15,504 nucleotides of DNA from Oribacterium sp. (lineage in GTDB: Bacteria; Bacillota_A; Clostridia; Lachnospirales; Lachnospiraceae). The notes under the pieces are model-generated. The model was not told the DNA's origin. It saw only the letters and a program-made list of their open reading frames with translations, and made no database searches. The stretch spans positions 1-15,504 of the forward strand of contig JAGAXP010000123.1 of NCBI GenBank assembly GCA_017940955.1, written 5' to 3'. Below are positions 6,410-13,892 of the stretch, piece by piece. The position numbers and the translations under genes were made by a program. The number at the start of each line of letters is the position of its first letter. The stretch's first letter is position 1.

Positions 6410-8233
6410 ATGGCAGAGAATAGAAACGTTGACCAGTCAAGAATCAGAAATTTTTGCATCATAGCCCATATCGACCACGGCAAGTCCACCTTGGCAGACC
6501 GTATCATCGAAATGACAGGTACACTTACGGCGAGAGAGATGCAGTCCCAGGTCCTGGATAACATGGACATCGAGAGGGAGCGCGGCATCACCATCAAGTC
6601 ACAGACCACCAGAGTCATCTATAAGGCAAAGGACGGTAATGAATACACCCTGAACCTTATCGATACTCCGGGGCACGTTGACTTTAACTATGAGGTTTCC
6701 CGTTCACTTGCAGCCTGTGACGGAGCGATCCTTATAGTAGATGCAACACAGGGCATTCAGGCACAGACTCTTGCCAATACTTACCTCGCACTTGATCATG
6801 ACCTTGAGATACTTCCGGTCATCAACAAGATCGATCTTCCCTCCGCAGACCCCGATAGAGTTGCCAACGAGGTTGAAGATGTCATCGGCATCGAGGCTCT
6901 TGACGCCCCCAGGATTTCCGCAAAGACAGGTGAAAATGTCGAAGAGGTTCTGGAGGCCATCGTGCAGAAGCTTCCTGCTCCCGAGGGCTCCCCTGACAAT
7001 CCGCTTCAGGCGCTTATATTTGATTCTCTCTATGACAACTACAGAGGAGTTATCATCTTCTGCAGGATAAAAGAGGGAAGAGTTAAGGTCGGAACCAGAA
7101 TCAGACTTATGGCAAGCAAGGCTGAGTTTGATGTTACAGAGGTTGGTTATTTTGCACCGGGAAGATTCATCCCCTGCGAGGAATTAAGCGCCGGTATGGT
7201 AGGCTACATTACCGCCTCCATCAAGGATATACGCGAGACCCGGGTAGGTGATACGGTAACAGATGCTGCAAACCCTGCAGAGAAGCCGCTGCCCGGATAC
7301 AAGAAGGTTCAGTCCATGGTTTACTGCGGAATCTATCCTGCAGACACCATGCGTTACCCGGATCTCCGTGATGCCCTCGAAAAGCTTCAGCTTAATGACG
7401 CCGCCCTTCAGTATGAGCCGGAAACCTCACAGGCTCTCGGCTTCGGATTCAGATGCGGTTTCCTGGGACTCCTTCACCTTGATGTGGTTCAGGAGCGACT
7501 TGAAAGAGAGTACAATCTCGATCTCGTGACCACAGCGCCATCTGTTGTATATCATGTTTACAAAACCGATGGCACCATGATGGAGCTTTCAAACCCTGCC
7601 AATCTCCCGGATCCTTCCGAGATCGATCACATGGAGGAGCCTGTTGTTGAAGCAGAGATAATGGTCACACCCGAGTTTATGGGATCCATAATGACTCTCT
7701 GCCAGGAGAGAAGAGGTATATACAAGAGTACGGAATATATCGAGGCTAACCGTGCCATTCTTAAATATGATATGCCCCTCAATGAGATCATCTATGACTT
7801 CTTTGATGCCATCAAATCAAGATCCAAGGGCTATGCGTCCTTTGACTATGATTTAAAGGGTTATCAGACCAGTAAGATGGTGAAGCTTGATATACTTGTA
7901 AACCGTCAGATCATTGACGCTCTCAGCTTCATCGTTCACGCTGATTCTGCTTATGAGCGCGGTAAGAAGATGTGTGAAAAGCTGAAGAACGAGATCCCGA
8001 GACAGCTCTTTGAAATACCTATCCAGGCTGCCATCGGCGGTCACGTTCAGGCCAGAGAGACAGTCAAGGCCCTCCGTAAGGATGTGCTTGCCAAGTGCTA
8101 CGGCGGTGATATCTCGCGTAAGAAGAAGCTTCTTGAGAAACAGAAGGAAGGAAAGCGCAGAATGCGTCAGTTTGGTAATGTTGAGATCCCTCAGAGTGCA
8201 TTTATGTCAGTGCTGAAGCTTGATTCGGAATAA
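6410..8233 (+). CDS. lepA: Elongation factor 4 (LepA) GTPase
   Basis: LepA is a ribosome-associated GTPase of the translation-factor family, related to EF-G. It acts on stalled or misassembled ribosomes and in initiation. The G domain is intact: P-loop AHIDHGKST (19-27), switch [10 protein letters not shown] (near 55-63), DTPGH (85-89), NKID (139-142) and SAKTG (170-174). Domain II and the EF-G-like domains follow, then the LepA-specific C-terminus rich in Lys/Arg ([20 protein letters not shown]). The length of 607 aa compares with 599 for E. coli LepA. The start has an AAAGGA ribosome site at close spacing, and a strong terminator follows. In many Firmicutes hemW comes directly after lepA; here ilvE intervenes. 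Confidence 0.98.
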   Translation: MAENRNVDQSRIRNFCIIAHIDHGKSTLADRIIEMTGTLTAREMQSQVLDNMDIERERGITIKSQTTRVIYKAKDGNEYTLNLIDTPGHVDFNYEVSRSLAACDGAILIVDATQGIQAQTLANTYLALDHDLEILPVINKIDLPSADPDRVANEVEDVIGIEALDAPRISAKTGENVEEVLEAIVQKLPAPEGSPDNPLQALIFDSLYDNYRGVIIFCRIKEGRVKVGTRIRLMASKAEFDVTEVGYFAPGRFIPCEELSAGMVGYITASIKDIRETRVGDTVTDAANPAEKPLPGYKKVQSMVYCGIYPADTMRYPDLRDALEKLQLNDAALQYEPETSQALGFGFRCGFLGLLHLDVVQERLEREYNLDLVTTAPSVVYHVYKTDGTMMELSNPANLPDPSEIDHMEEPVVEAEIMVTPEFMGSIMTLCQERRGIYKSTEYIEANRAILKYDMPLNEIIYDFFDAIKSRSKGYASFDYDLKGYQTSKMVKLDILVNRQIIDALSFIVHADSAYERGKKMCEKLKNEIPRQLFEIPIQAAIGGHVQARETVKALRKDVLAKCYGGDISRKKKLLEKQKEGKRRMRQFGNVEIPQSAFMSVLKLDSE

Positions 8234-8245
8234 AAGAATATTTTT

Positions 8246-8284
8246 AAAAGCAGATGTTGGACAAATTCCGACATCTGTTTTTTA
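8246..8284 (+). terminator. Intrinsic terminator of lepA
   Basis: CAGATGTTGG (8251-8260) pairs with CCGACATCTG (8268-8277) in a 10-bp stem with one G-U pair and a 7-nt loop, followed by TTTTTTATT. AAAA before the stem faces the T-run, so it could also work on the opposite strand. Confidence 0.9.
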
Positions 8285-8378
8285 TTGGCTAAATCAGATA
8301 TAACCGCGAGTTTGGATATAAAGCGTAAAAATAATCTCCGATTATAACTTCTATAATATTTTTATGTATTTTATCTCG

Positions 8379-8407
8379 TTGAAATAGAGCTTTTTTGAGA
8401 CTATACT
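8379..8407 (+). promoter_or_regulatory. Sigma-A promoter of ilvE
   Basis: TTGAAA (8379-8384), a 17-bp spacer and TATACT (8402-8407) make the best promoter in the window. Transcription would start near 8414, giving a leader of about 41 nt. That leader has a small hairpin, ACAACA (8419-8424)/TGTTGT (8432-8437), just before the AAAGGAG ribosome site (8439-8445). It is too short for a T-box, so leucine-type attenuation is not supported. An isolated consensus TATAAT (8352-8357) lies upstream without a matching -35. Confidence 0.7.
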
Positions 8408-8454
8408 TTACTGAGAAAACAACATAAAAAGTGTTGTGAAAGGAGATTACGGAT

Positions 8455-9480
8455 ATGGCTAAAAAGAATCTTGATTGGGCAAATATAGGCTTTGCTTATC
8501 ATGTAACTGATAAGAGATATGTTTCAAATTATAAAGACGGCAAGTGGGATGCAGGTGCTCTCATTGATGATCCTAATGTAACACTTAACGAATCAGCATG
8601 CGTACTTCAGTACTGTCAGCAGGTATTTGAGGGCTTAAAGGCTTATACCTGGGAGGATGGCTCGGTAGTATGTTTCCGTCCGGATCTTAATGCGGACAGA
8701 ATTTATGAGTCAGCTCAGAGAATCGAGATGCCTCCGTTCCCTAAGGAGCAGTTTATAGATGCCGTTGATCAGGTTGTTAAGGCCAATATCGACTGGGTTC
8801 CTCCATACGGTTCGGGTGCTTCACTGTATCTGAGACCTTACGAGTTCGGTTCCGGCGTTGTTATCGGAGTAAAGCCTGCAACAGAGTACCAGTTCAGAAT
8901 CTTCACAACTCCTGTAGGACCTTACTACAAGGGCGGTGCTACTCCTATCGCTATACTTGTATCGGATTTCGATAGAGCAGCTCCCCGCGGAACAGGTGCT
9001 GTTAAGGCAGGACTTAACTATGCAATGAGTCTCCATTCATCAGTTCTTGCCCACCAGGCAGGCTATGCCGAGAACCTTTATCTCGACCCTGCAACAAGAA
9101 GCTATGTTGAAGAGACAGGCGGTTCCAATGCTATCTTCGTTGACGCTGATGGCAAGCTTGTGGTTCCTAAGTCGCCGTCTATCCTTCCTTCCATCACAAG
9201 ACGTTCAATCGTTTATATCGCAGAGCATTATCTGCATCTTACGGTTGATGAAAGACCTGTTAAGTTCGAGGAGATCAAGGGCTTCAAGGAGTGCGGTCTC
9301 TGCGGAACAGCAGCGGTTATCTCACCTGTTGGACGTATCGTTAACGGTGCCGAGGAGATACTTCTTCCATCAGGTATGGAAAAGGCCGGCGAGGTTATCG
9401 GCGAGCTTTACAGCACCATCACCGGTATCCAGAGCGGAAAGATCGAAGCTCCTGAGGGCTGGATCCACCACGTTTGCTGA
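8455..9480 (+). CDS. ilvE: Branched-chain amino acid aminotransferase
   Basis: This 341-aa class IV PLP aminotransferase interconverts Val, Leu and Ile with their 2-keto acids, using 2-oxoglutarate/glutamate. Lys184 in TGAVKAGLNYA is the likely Schiff-base lysine. YVEETGGSNAIFV (218-230) is the family cofactor-site signature. Other BCAT features are QQVFEGLKAY near 55-64, LYLRP near 124-128, and GTAAVISPVG toward the C-terminus. The length and the CGLCGTAAV motif fit the larger eukaryote-like BCAT II subgroup rather than the E. coli IlvE type of about 309 aa. In anaerobes the enzyme may also serve branched-chain fatty-acid precursor supply (inference). It has its own promoter and terminator, so it is a single-gene unit placed between lepA and hemW. 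Confidence 0.95.
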   Translation: MAKKNLDWANIGFAYHVTDKRYVSNYKDGKWDAGALIDDPNVTLNESACVLQYCQQVFEGLKAYTWEDGSVVCFRPDLNADRIYESAQRIEMPPFPKEQFIDAVDQVVKANIDWVPPYGSGASLYLRPYEFGSGVVIGVKPATEYQFRIFTTPVGPYYKGGATPIAILVSDFDRAAPRGTGAVKAGLNYAMSLHSSVLAHQAGYAENLYLDPATRSYVEETGGSNAIFVDADGKLVVPKSPSILPSITRRSIVYIAEHYLHLTVDERPVKFEEIKGFKECGLCGTAAVISPVGRIVNGAEEILLPSGMEKAGEVIGELYSTITGIQSGKIEAPEGWIHHVC

Positions 9481-9499
9481 TTTTAACATTATGTTTACA

Positions 9500-9530
9500 G
9501 AGCCTGTCGCGTTGCGGCAGGCTTCTTTTT
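9500..9530 (+). terminator. Intrinsic terminator of ilvE
   Basis: GCCTGTCGC (9502-9510) pairs with GCGGCAGGC (9514-9522), with one wobble and a 3-nt loop, then TTCTTTTT. It starts about 20 bp after the ilvE stop. Confidence 0.88.
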
Positions 9531-9531
9531 G

Positions 9532-9629
9532 TGCGATAATGCTTTCGAGCGCATGCCGTGCCGACACGAGCATGCATTTTAAAGCTAAACACATTGAACG
9601 GCTGTGCTGCGAGATGCGATAATGCTTTC
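9532..9629. repeat. Hairpin element flanked by 15-bp direct repeats
   Basis: The 15-mer TGCGATAATGCTTTC occurs at 9532-9546 and again at 9615-9629. The 68 bp between the copies include a strong hairpin: GCATGCCGTG (9551-9560), loop CCGA, then CACG and GCATGC (9565-9575) with a single bulged A. Each repeat contains TGC-GATAAT, which could act as an extended -10. The second copy has TTGAAC (9594-9599) 18 bp upstream and would drive hemW from near 9630. A small REP-like insertion or a tandem duplication of a promoter block are both possible. Confidence 0.55.
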
Positions 9630-9656
9630 ATAAATATTTTATTTGCAGGTACACAA

Positions 9657-10850
9657 ATGCTTGAAACAAAGATCATTGACCCAACAGACAAAAATCAGCT
9701 TGAACTATATATACATATCCCCTTCTGCGCAAAGAAATGTAATTACTGCGACTTCCTGTCCTTTCCGGTTAGCGAGCAGTATCACAGTGAATACGTTGAC
9801 AAGCTTTGCGGAGAGATAGAACTCACATCGGAAAAAATACCGGCGGAGCGGGAGATATCCACCATCTTTATAGGGGGAGGTACCCCGTCTCTCATAGATC
9901 CGAAACATATAGTGAGGATCATGAAAACCATAAGACAGCATTATCACGTTAGAGAGAATGCTGAGATCACCATTGAATGTAATCCGGCTTCTACATTAGC
10001 CTATAAGTTTACGTTATACAAAAATGCAGGTATCAACAGGCTTTCCATAGGACTGCAATCAGCCGATAACCGGGAGCTTAAGACCCTGGGCCGTATACAT
10101 ATCTATGAGGATTTTCTCAAGTGTTTCCAGAATGCAAGGATGGAGGGATTCGGGAATATAAACATTGACCTTATGAACGATATTCCGGGGCAGACGGAGA
10201 AGTCCTGGCAGGATACTCTGAAGCATGTGTTAATGCTTAAACCTGAACATGTGTCAATTTATAACCTCATAATTGAAGAGGGTACGCCTTTTTATGATAT
10301 GTATAATGCCGGTCAGCTTCCTCTTCCGGGAGAAGAGACAGCGTTTGCAATTGATGAGATAACCCGGACTGTCACAGGTAAGTACAGTTTTGAACGATAT
10401 GAGGTATCCAATTACGCAAAACCCGGTTTCGAATGCCGTCATAATTACGGCTACTGGTCCAATGTTGAGTACATTGGCTTCGGGCTCGGAGCCGCTTCCT
10501 ATTTTGAAAACCGCCGGTGGAATAACACAAGAGATTTTAAAAAGTATATGGAGCTTAATTTTCATATGGATATGAAGAACGGCTGGGCAGAGCTCCATAC
10601 AGATGTACAGGTACTCGACAGAAACGAGCAGATGGAAGAATTCATGTTCCTGGGACTCAGGCGTATAGAAGGCGTTTCCGAGGTTGAGTTCAAAACCAGA
10701 TTTCAGGTTGATATAATGAGTATATTCGGAGATAAGCTTTCGCAGTATGTAAGTCAGGGGCTCATAATTCACGATGGATACCGTTACCGTTTTTCAGAGC
10801 ATGGAATGGATGTGTCCAATGTTATCCTGAGTGATTTTCTGTTGGATTGA
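9657..10850 (+). CDS. hemW: HemW, radical-SAM heme chaperone (coproporphyrinogen oxidase-like)
   Basis: This 397-aa radical-SAM protein carries the [4Fe-4S] motif C24-x3-C28-x2-C31 inside YIHIPFCAKKCNYCDF, followed by Phe33. HemW has that Phe where true HemN oxidases have a fourth Cys. GGGTPS (73-78) and ECNP (107-110) are SAM-binding elements. HNYGYW with YIGFGLGAASY, and EFMFLGLRRIEGVSEVEF near the C-terminus, are HemW-family features. HemW binds heme and is thought to deliver it to target proteins; it is often misannotated as coproporphyrinogen III oxidase. I chose ATG 9657 over the in-frame ATG at 9558. The extra 33 residues would be coded by the upstream repeat element and have no family resemblance, and 397 aa fits the family. 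The ribosome site (CAGGT) is weak. No other heme genes lie nearby. Confidence 0.92.
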   Translation: MLETKIIDPTDKNQLELYIHIPFCAKKCNYCDFLSFPVSEQYHSEYVDKLCGEIELTSEKIPAEREISTIFIGGGTPSLIDPKHIVRIMKTIRQHYHVRENAEITIECNPASTLAYKFTLYKNAGINRLSIGLQSADNRELKTLGRIHIYEDFLKCFQNARMEGFGNINIDLMNDIPGQTEKSWQDTLKHVLMLKPEHVSIYNLIIEEGTPFYDMYNAGQLPLPGEETAFAIDEITRTVTGKYSFERYEVSNYAKPGFECRHNYGYWSNVEYIGFGLGAASYFENRRWNNTRDFKKYMELNFHMDMKNGWAELHTDVQVLDRNEQMEEFMFLGLRRIEGVSEVEFKTRFQVDIMSIFGDKLSQYVSQGLIIHDGYRYRFSEHGMDVSNVILSDFLLD

Positions 10851-10895
10851 CGGATTAAGTGGAGCATTGTGCCGCAAGTGTTTATGAGGAGCAAG

Positions 10896-10967
10896 ATGAA
10901 AACAGATATTCAGAATAGCCGTGAGCTTCATGCAATCATGAGGAGGAGCACCAATCCCGGCTGTTAA
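10896..10967 (+). CDS. Possible 23-aa small protein
   Basis: An ATG at 10896 follows AGGAGC (10887-10892) and opens a 23-codon frame beginning MKTDIQNSRELHAIMRR and ending S-T-N-P-G-C before TAA. It is polar, has no signal or membrane segment, and ends in a lone Cys. It fills much of the 174-bp gap between hemW and the TetR gene. No homology is recognised. Only the ribosome site and position support it, so it could be chance. Confidence 0.25.
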   Translation: MKTDIQNSRELHAIMRRSTNPGC

Positions 10968-11024
10968 TGTTCTGGGTTGCTCGTAATAGACGGTTGAGTT
11001 TTTGATTATATTAAAGGTGGTTAT

Positions 11025-11609
11025 ATGGCGAAAAAGAATGGCAGAAATACAAAACAGAAGATAGTATCTGCGGCATGGAAGCTTTTTTATGAGCAGGGGT
11101 ATGAGGAAACCACCGTCGATGACATTGTCTTTGAATCAGGTACCTCAAAAGGTTCCTTTTATCATTATTTTGAGGGGAAGGATGCGCTTCTCGGCTCTCT
11201 GAATATCCTTTTTGACGATAAGTATGAGGAGCTTGAGAAAACCATGGATCCTGAGATGCATGCTATAGATAAGCTTATCTATCTCAATCACGTTCTTTAT
11301 GAGATGATCGATTCCTCGGTTTCTGTTGAGCTTCTGACAAGACTTTTTTCTTCCCAGCTCATAACTCACGGAGAGAAGCATTTGCTTGACAGGAAAAGGG
11401 CGTATTTTAAGGTGCTTAAGCAGATTGTGAAGGAAGGTCAGGCAAAGGGAGAAGTCAGGGATGACATAGCTGCCAACCAGATAGTTAATGATTATGCCAT
11501 GTTCGAAAGAGCGCTTTTATATGACTGGTGCCTTGAGGACGGGGAGTATTCTCTCATCAGAAATGCAGACAGACTTATGCCGATGTTCCTTAATGGATAC
11601 AGGAAATAG
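11025..11609 (+). CDS. TetR/AcrR-family transcriptional regulator
   Basis: This 194-aa protein has the usual TetR layout. A DNA-binding helix-turn-helix spans about residues 10-56, with signature elements AAWKLFYEQGYEETTVDDIV, then SGTSKGSFYHYF and the K-x-A-L-L that opens helix 4. A variable all-helical ligand-binding and dimerisation domain fills the rest. Such proteins normally repress nearby genes until a small ligand binds. AAAGGTGG at 11013-11020 supports the start. The adjacent candidate target is the Na+/solute symporter 385 bp downstream, whose promoter region is rich in short palindromes and repeats. Autoregulation is equally possible. The ligand cannot be told from the sequence. 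Its stop codon lies within the left arm of a long palindrome. Confidence 0.9.
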   Translation: MAKKNGRNTKQKIVSAAWKLFYEQGYEETTVDDIVFESGTSKGSFYHYFEGKDALLGSLNILFDDKYEELEKTMDPEMHAIDKLIYLNHVLYEMIDSSVSVELLTRLFSSQLITHGEKHLLDRKRAYFKVLKQIVKEGQAKGEVRDDIAANQIVNDYAMFERALLYDWCLEDGEYSLIRNADRLMPMFLNGYRK

Positions 11610-11664
11610 TTCAGTCGGTGGTCCAGGACCACCAACCCCGTCCCCCCGGCACACCGACTGAACT
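11608..11664. repeat. Nested GC-rich palindrome at the 3' end of the TetR gene
   Basis: AGTTCAGTCGGTG (11608-11620) and CACCGACTGAACT (11652-11664) are a perfect 13-bp inverted repeat that starts inside the TetR stop codon. The 31-bp loop contains a competing palindrome, GGTGGTCC (11617-11624)/GGACCACC (11626-11633), which shares GGTG with the outer arm. Only one of the two folds can form fully. No T-run follows, so it is not a standard terminator, though the stem could still end or stabilise transcripts. The reverse strand contains CCGGGGGGACGG, close to the CCGGGGACGG at the right edge of the window, which suggests a REP-like family. Confidence 0.6.
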
Positions 11665-11994
11665 GTTACGGATATAGAGTTTTGGGATAATGCTTATGTT
11701 TTTTTCTGATGAATATTGAGTTTTCTGATGAATTCTTACACCAAACTTCTTTGACTGTTGAAAGTTTTAAAAAAATTCTTTATTTGGACTTTTGTTCGAA
11801 CTATATTTAGTCTATATAAAAACTAACGTATTTACGCCAAAAATCATATTTTTTTATTGATGGAGTATGGACTTTGGTCTATACTCTGTTCTGCATTTTA
11901 GTCTACCGGAAGTTATGCTATAGTACAAGGCAAATCATAATTCATGGGAATAGATTTTGCATTGATACATTCCCATAAAGAAAGGGAGAAAAGT
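11665..11994 (+). promoter_or_regulatory. Long AT-rich upstream region of the symporter gene
   Basis: No gene lies in the 385 bp before the symporter. A 13-mer, TTTTCTGATGAAT, is repeated at 11702-11714 and 11721-11733. GTTCGAAC (11794-11801) is a perfect 8-bp palindrome. TTTAGTCTA occurs at 11806-11814 and 11897-11905, with TTTGGTCTA at 11873-11881. GAGTATGGAC (11863-11872)/GTCTATACTC (11877-11886) is a 10-bp inverted repeat with one G-T pair. The likely promoter is TGC-TATAGT (11916-11924), an extended -10 with a poor -35 about 17 bp upstream in TTTTAG. ATGGGAA (11944-11950)/TTCCCAT (11970-11976) could form a leader hairpin just before the ribosome site AAAGGGAG (11981-11988). The layout suggests tight control, possibly by the adjacent TetR protein. 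Confidence 0.5.
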
Positions 11995-13590
11995 ATGACT
12001 AGCGAAAGTTTTTTTATTTTACTGGCAATCATTGCTTATCTTGGAATCACAGTTGGGATAGGCGTTTATTACAGCAAAAAGGGATCCGCATCAGACACCG
12101 CCGGTTTTTATCTCGGAGGGAGAGGCCTTAATCCTATAGTTACAGCCATGAGTGCTGAGGCTTCGGATATGAGCTCATATCTTCTTATGGGACTTCCCGG
12201 ACTTGCATATCTTGCAGGTGTTGCAGAGGTTGGCTGGACAGTTATCGGACTTGCGGCAGGAACCTATCTCAATTTCCTGTTTGTAGCAAAGAGACTTCGT
12301 GTTTATTCAGAAACCATCGGAGCCAATACGGTACCACAGTTTTTCTCAAAGAGATATGATGACAGGAGAAATACATTATCCTGCCTTGCAGCTGTGGTAA
12401 TTCTTATTTTCTTTATTCCTTACACAGCATCAGGCTTTAAGGCTGTAGGAACACTGTTTAACAGTCTTTTCGGATGGGATTATCATCTGGCTATGGTACT
12501 TGGAGCAGTGGTTATCATCGGTTATACGGTTATGGGCGGCTTTATGGCGGTATCAACCACCGACCTTATCCAGTCCATCGTGATGACTGTAGCTCTTTGC
12601 ATTATCATTGTATTCGGTATATCCTGCGCAGGCGGACTCGGCACTGTTATCAATAATGCCAGGGAGCTTCCCGGATATCTCAATCTTTCACAGGGCTACG
12701 ATGCAGCTACGGGAACAGCCGGAAGCTTTGGAGTTCTTCCTGTTATTTCCACTCTTGCATGGGGACTTGGCTACTTCGGTATGCCACATATCCTTCTCAG
12801 ATTTATGGCTATCAGAAATCCTGAGGAGATTAAGATCTCAAGACGTATCGCTTCCGTATGGGCTCTTCTTTCCATGCTGGTTGCTGTATTTATCGGTATC
12901 ATTGGCTACAGCGTATCTGTGGCGGGAGAGATTCCATTCCTTACAACCGGATCGGAATCAGAGACTATCATTATCTGTCTTGCAAATCTTATGGGTAAGA
13001 ATGGCGTATTCTTTGCAATCGTTGCAGGTGTCATCATGGCGGGAATCCTTGCGGCAACCATGTCAACCGCAGATTCACAGCTTCTTGCAGCATCTAGCTC
13101 TATGTCAGAGGATCTTCTGAGAGATTTCCTCCACATAAAGATGGATGATAAGACATCTATGAAGGTTGCAAGAGGAACAGTTGTAGCCATAGCGATCATA
13201 GCTCTTTTCCTTGCATGGAATCCGAACAGCAGCGTATTCAGAGTAGTATCCTTTGCCTGGGCAGGCTTCGGTGCAGCTTTCGGGCCGGTAATGCTTCTTG
13301 CTCTCTTCTGGAAGAGAAGTACCCGCGGCGGTGCAACAGCAGGAATGTTCGCCGGCGGCGCAATGGTCTTCATTTGGAAGTTCCTTGTAGCTCCTATGGG
13401 CGGTGTATTTGCAATCTACGAGCTTCTTCCTGCATTCGTAGTTGCACTTATAGTTAATGTTGCAGTTTCCAAGGTTACCTTCGAGCCTGCAAAGGAAATC
13501 CAGGATACCTTTGATCTGGTAGTTCAGAAGTGCAAAGGTGAGAACAGCGCAGCGTTTGCAGAAGCAAAGCTTGCAGATGCGGAAATCTGA
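11995..13590 (+). CDS. putP: Sodium/solute symporter, PutP (proline) type
   Basis: This 531-aa member of the sodium:solute symporter family has about 13 membrane helices and probably imports proline with Na+. PutP hallmarks are present: SAEASDMSSYLLMGLPG (53-69) containing the Asp of the Na+ site, GGFMAVSTTDLIQ (181-193), GYFGMPHILLRFMAI (near 259-273) and the Na2-site helix MSTADSQLLAASS (356-368). The C-terminal tail is acidic and Ala-rich. I placed the start at 11995, where AAAGGGAG (11981-11988) is well spaced. The in-frame ATG at 11944 would add 17 polar residues coded by the leader hairpin and has no ribosome site. Proline specificity comes from overall resemblance; pantothenate or other substrates remain possible. 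Proline can serve as osmolyte or carbon source, which would fit with the mscS gene in the window (inference). Confidence 0.92.
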   Translation: MTSESFFILLAIIAYLGITVGIGVYYSKKGSASDTAGFYLGGRGLNPIVTAMSAEASDMSSYLLMGLPGLAYLAGVAEVGWTVIGLAAGTYLNFLFVAKRLRVYSETIGANTVPQFFSKRYDDRRNTLSCLAAVVILIFFIPYTASGFKAVGTLFNSLFGWDYHLAMVLGAVVIIGYTVMGGFMAVSTTDLIQSIVMTVALCIIIVFGISCAGGLGTVINNARELPGYLNLSQGYDAATGTAGSFGVLPVISTLAWGLGYFGMPHILLRFMAIRNPEEIKISRRIASVWALLSMLVAVFIGIIGYSVSVAGEIPFLTTGSESETIIICLANLMGKNGVFFAIVAGVIMAGILAATMSTADSQLLAASSSMSEDLLRDFLHIKMDDKTSMKVARGTVVAIAIIALFLAWNPNSSVFRVVSFAWAGFGAAFGPVMLLALFWKRSTRGGATAGMFAGGAMVFIWKFLVAPMGGVFAIYELLPAFVVALIVNVAVSKVTFEPAKEIQDTFDLVVQKCKGENSAAFAEAKLADAEI

Positions 13591-13609
13591 TAAAAAATAA
13601 AAACAGCCC

Positions 13610-13649
13610 GCCGGGGATTGGACATATGTGTCCATCTCCGGCTTTTTTT
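13610..13649 (+). terminator. Intrinsic terminator of the symporter gene
   Basis: GCCGGGGA (13610-13617) pairs with TCTCCGGC (13635-13642), and TGGACA (13619-13624) with TGTCCA (13629-13634), around a TATG loop with one bulged T. Seven T residues (13643-13649) follow. The stem is long and GC-rich, making this the strongest terminator in the window. Confidence 0.93.
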
Positions 13650-13718
13650 GTTGCACGGACTGCCTGTTCTGATTGATAGCTGCATAGAACCACTTAGAGT
13701 TCAGGCTTTGGATTTTCC

Positions 13719-13791
13719 CGACCGGGCGACCCGGTTTATGATGGATGCCCACCGGCTCTGACCTTCATGTGCCCCGGCGGAACCGGTCTTT
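13719..13791. repeat. CCGG-rich intergenic patch
   Basis: Between the symporter terminator and the last gene, a GC-rich stretch in an AT-rich spacer holds the perfect hairpin ACCGGG (13721-13726)/CCCGGT (13730-13735). Several more CCGG tetramers follow at about 13753, 13775 and 13786. No frame, ribosome site or T-run is seen. It resembles a decayed REP-like or operator region; no function is assigned. Confidence 0.3.
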
Positions 13792-13819
13792 CAGAATTTG
13801 GAATAATAAGGAAATAATA

Positions 13820-13848
13820 TTTACTTTATGGCGATTAAAGAATAAAAT
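13820..13848 (+). promoter_or_regulatory. Promoter of the second lipoprotein gene
   Basis: TTTACT (13820-13825), a 17-bp spacer and TAAAAT (13843-13848) form a plausible sigma-A promoter. Transcription would start near 13855. The gene follows a strong terminator, so it needs its own promoter. The ribosome site AAGGAGG (13880-13886) is 6 nt from the ATG. Confidence 0.55.
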
Positions 13849-13892
13849 ATTTTACAGAGTATTAATGAAAGCTTTTAACAAGGAGGGGCGTT

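Noticed and set aside
8285..8454. T-box or leucine-type attenuator upstream of ilvE
   Set aside because: The promoter leaves only about 41 nt of leader; no T-box sequence, leader peptide or terminator/antiterminator pair is visible.
9558..9656. N-terminal extension of HemW by 33 residues
   Set aside because: The extension is coded by the hairpin/direct-repeat element, has no family similarity, and precedes the likely hemW promoter start.
11944..11994. Earlier start for the symporter
   Set aside because: There is no ribosome site, the added residues are polar, and the ATG is part of a hairpin arm.
13105..13752. 215-codon - strand frame overlapping the end of putP
   Set aside because: It crosses the strong putP terminator and is antisense to conserved helices; its composition is unlike a real protein.
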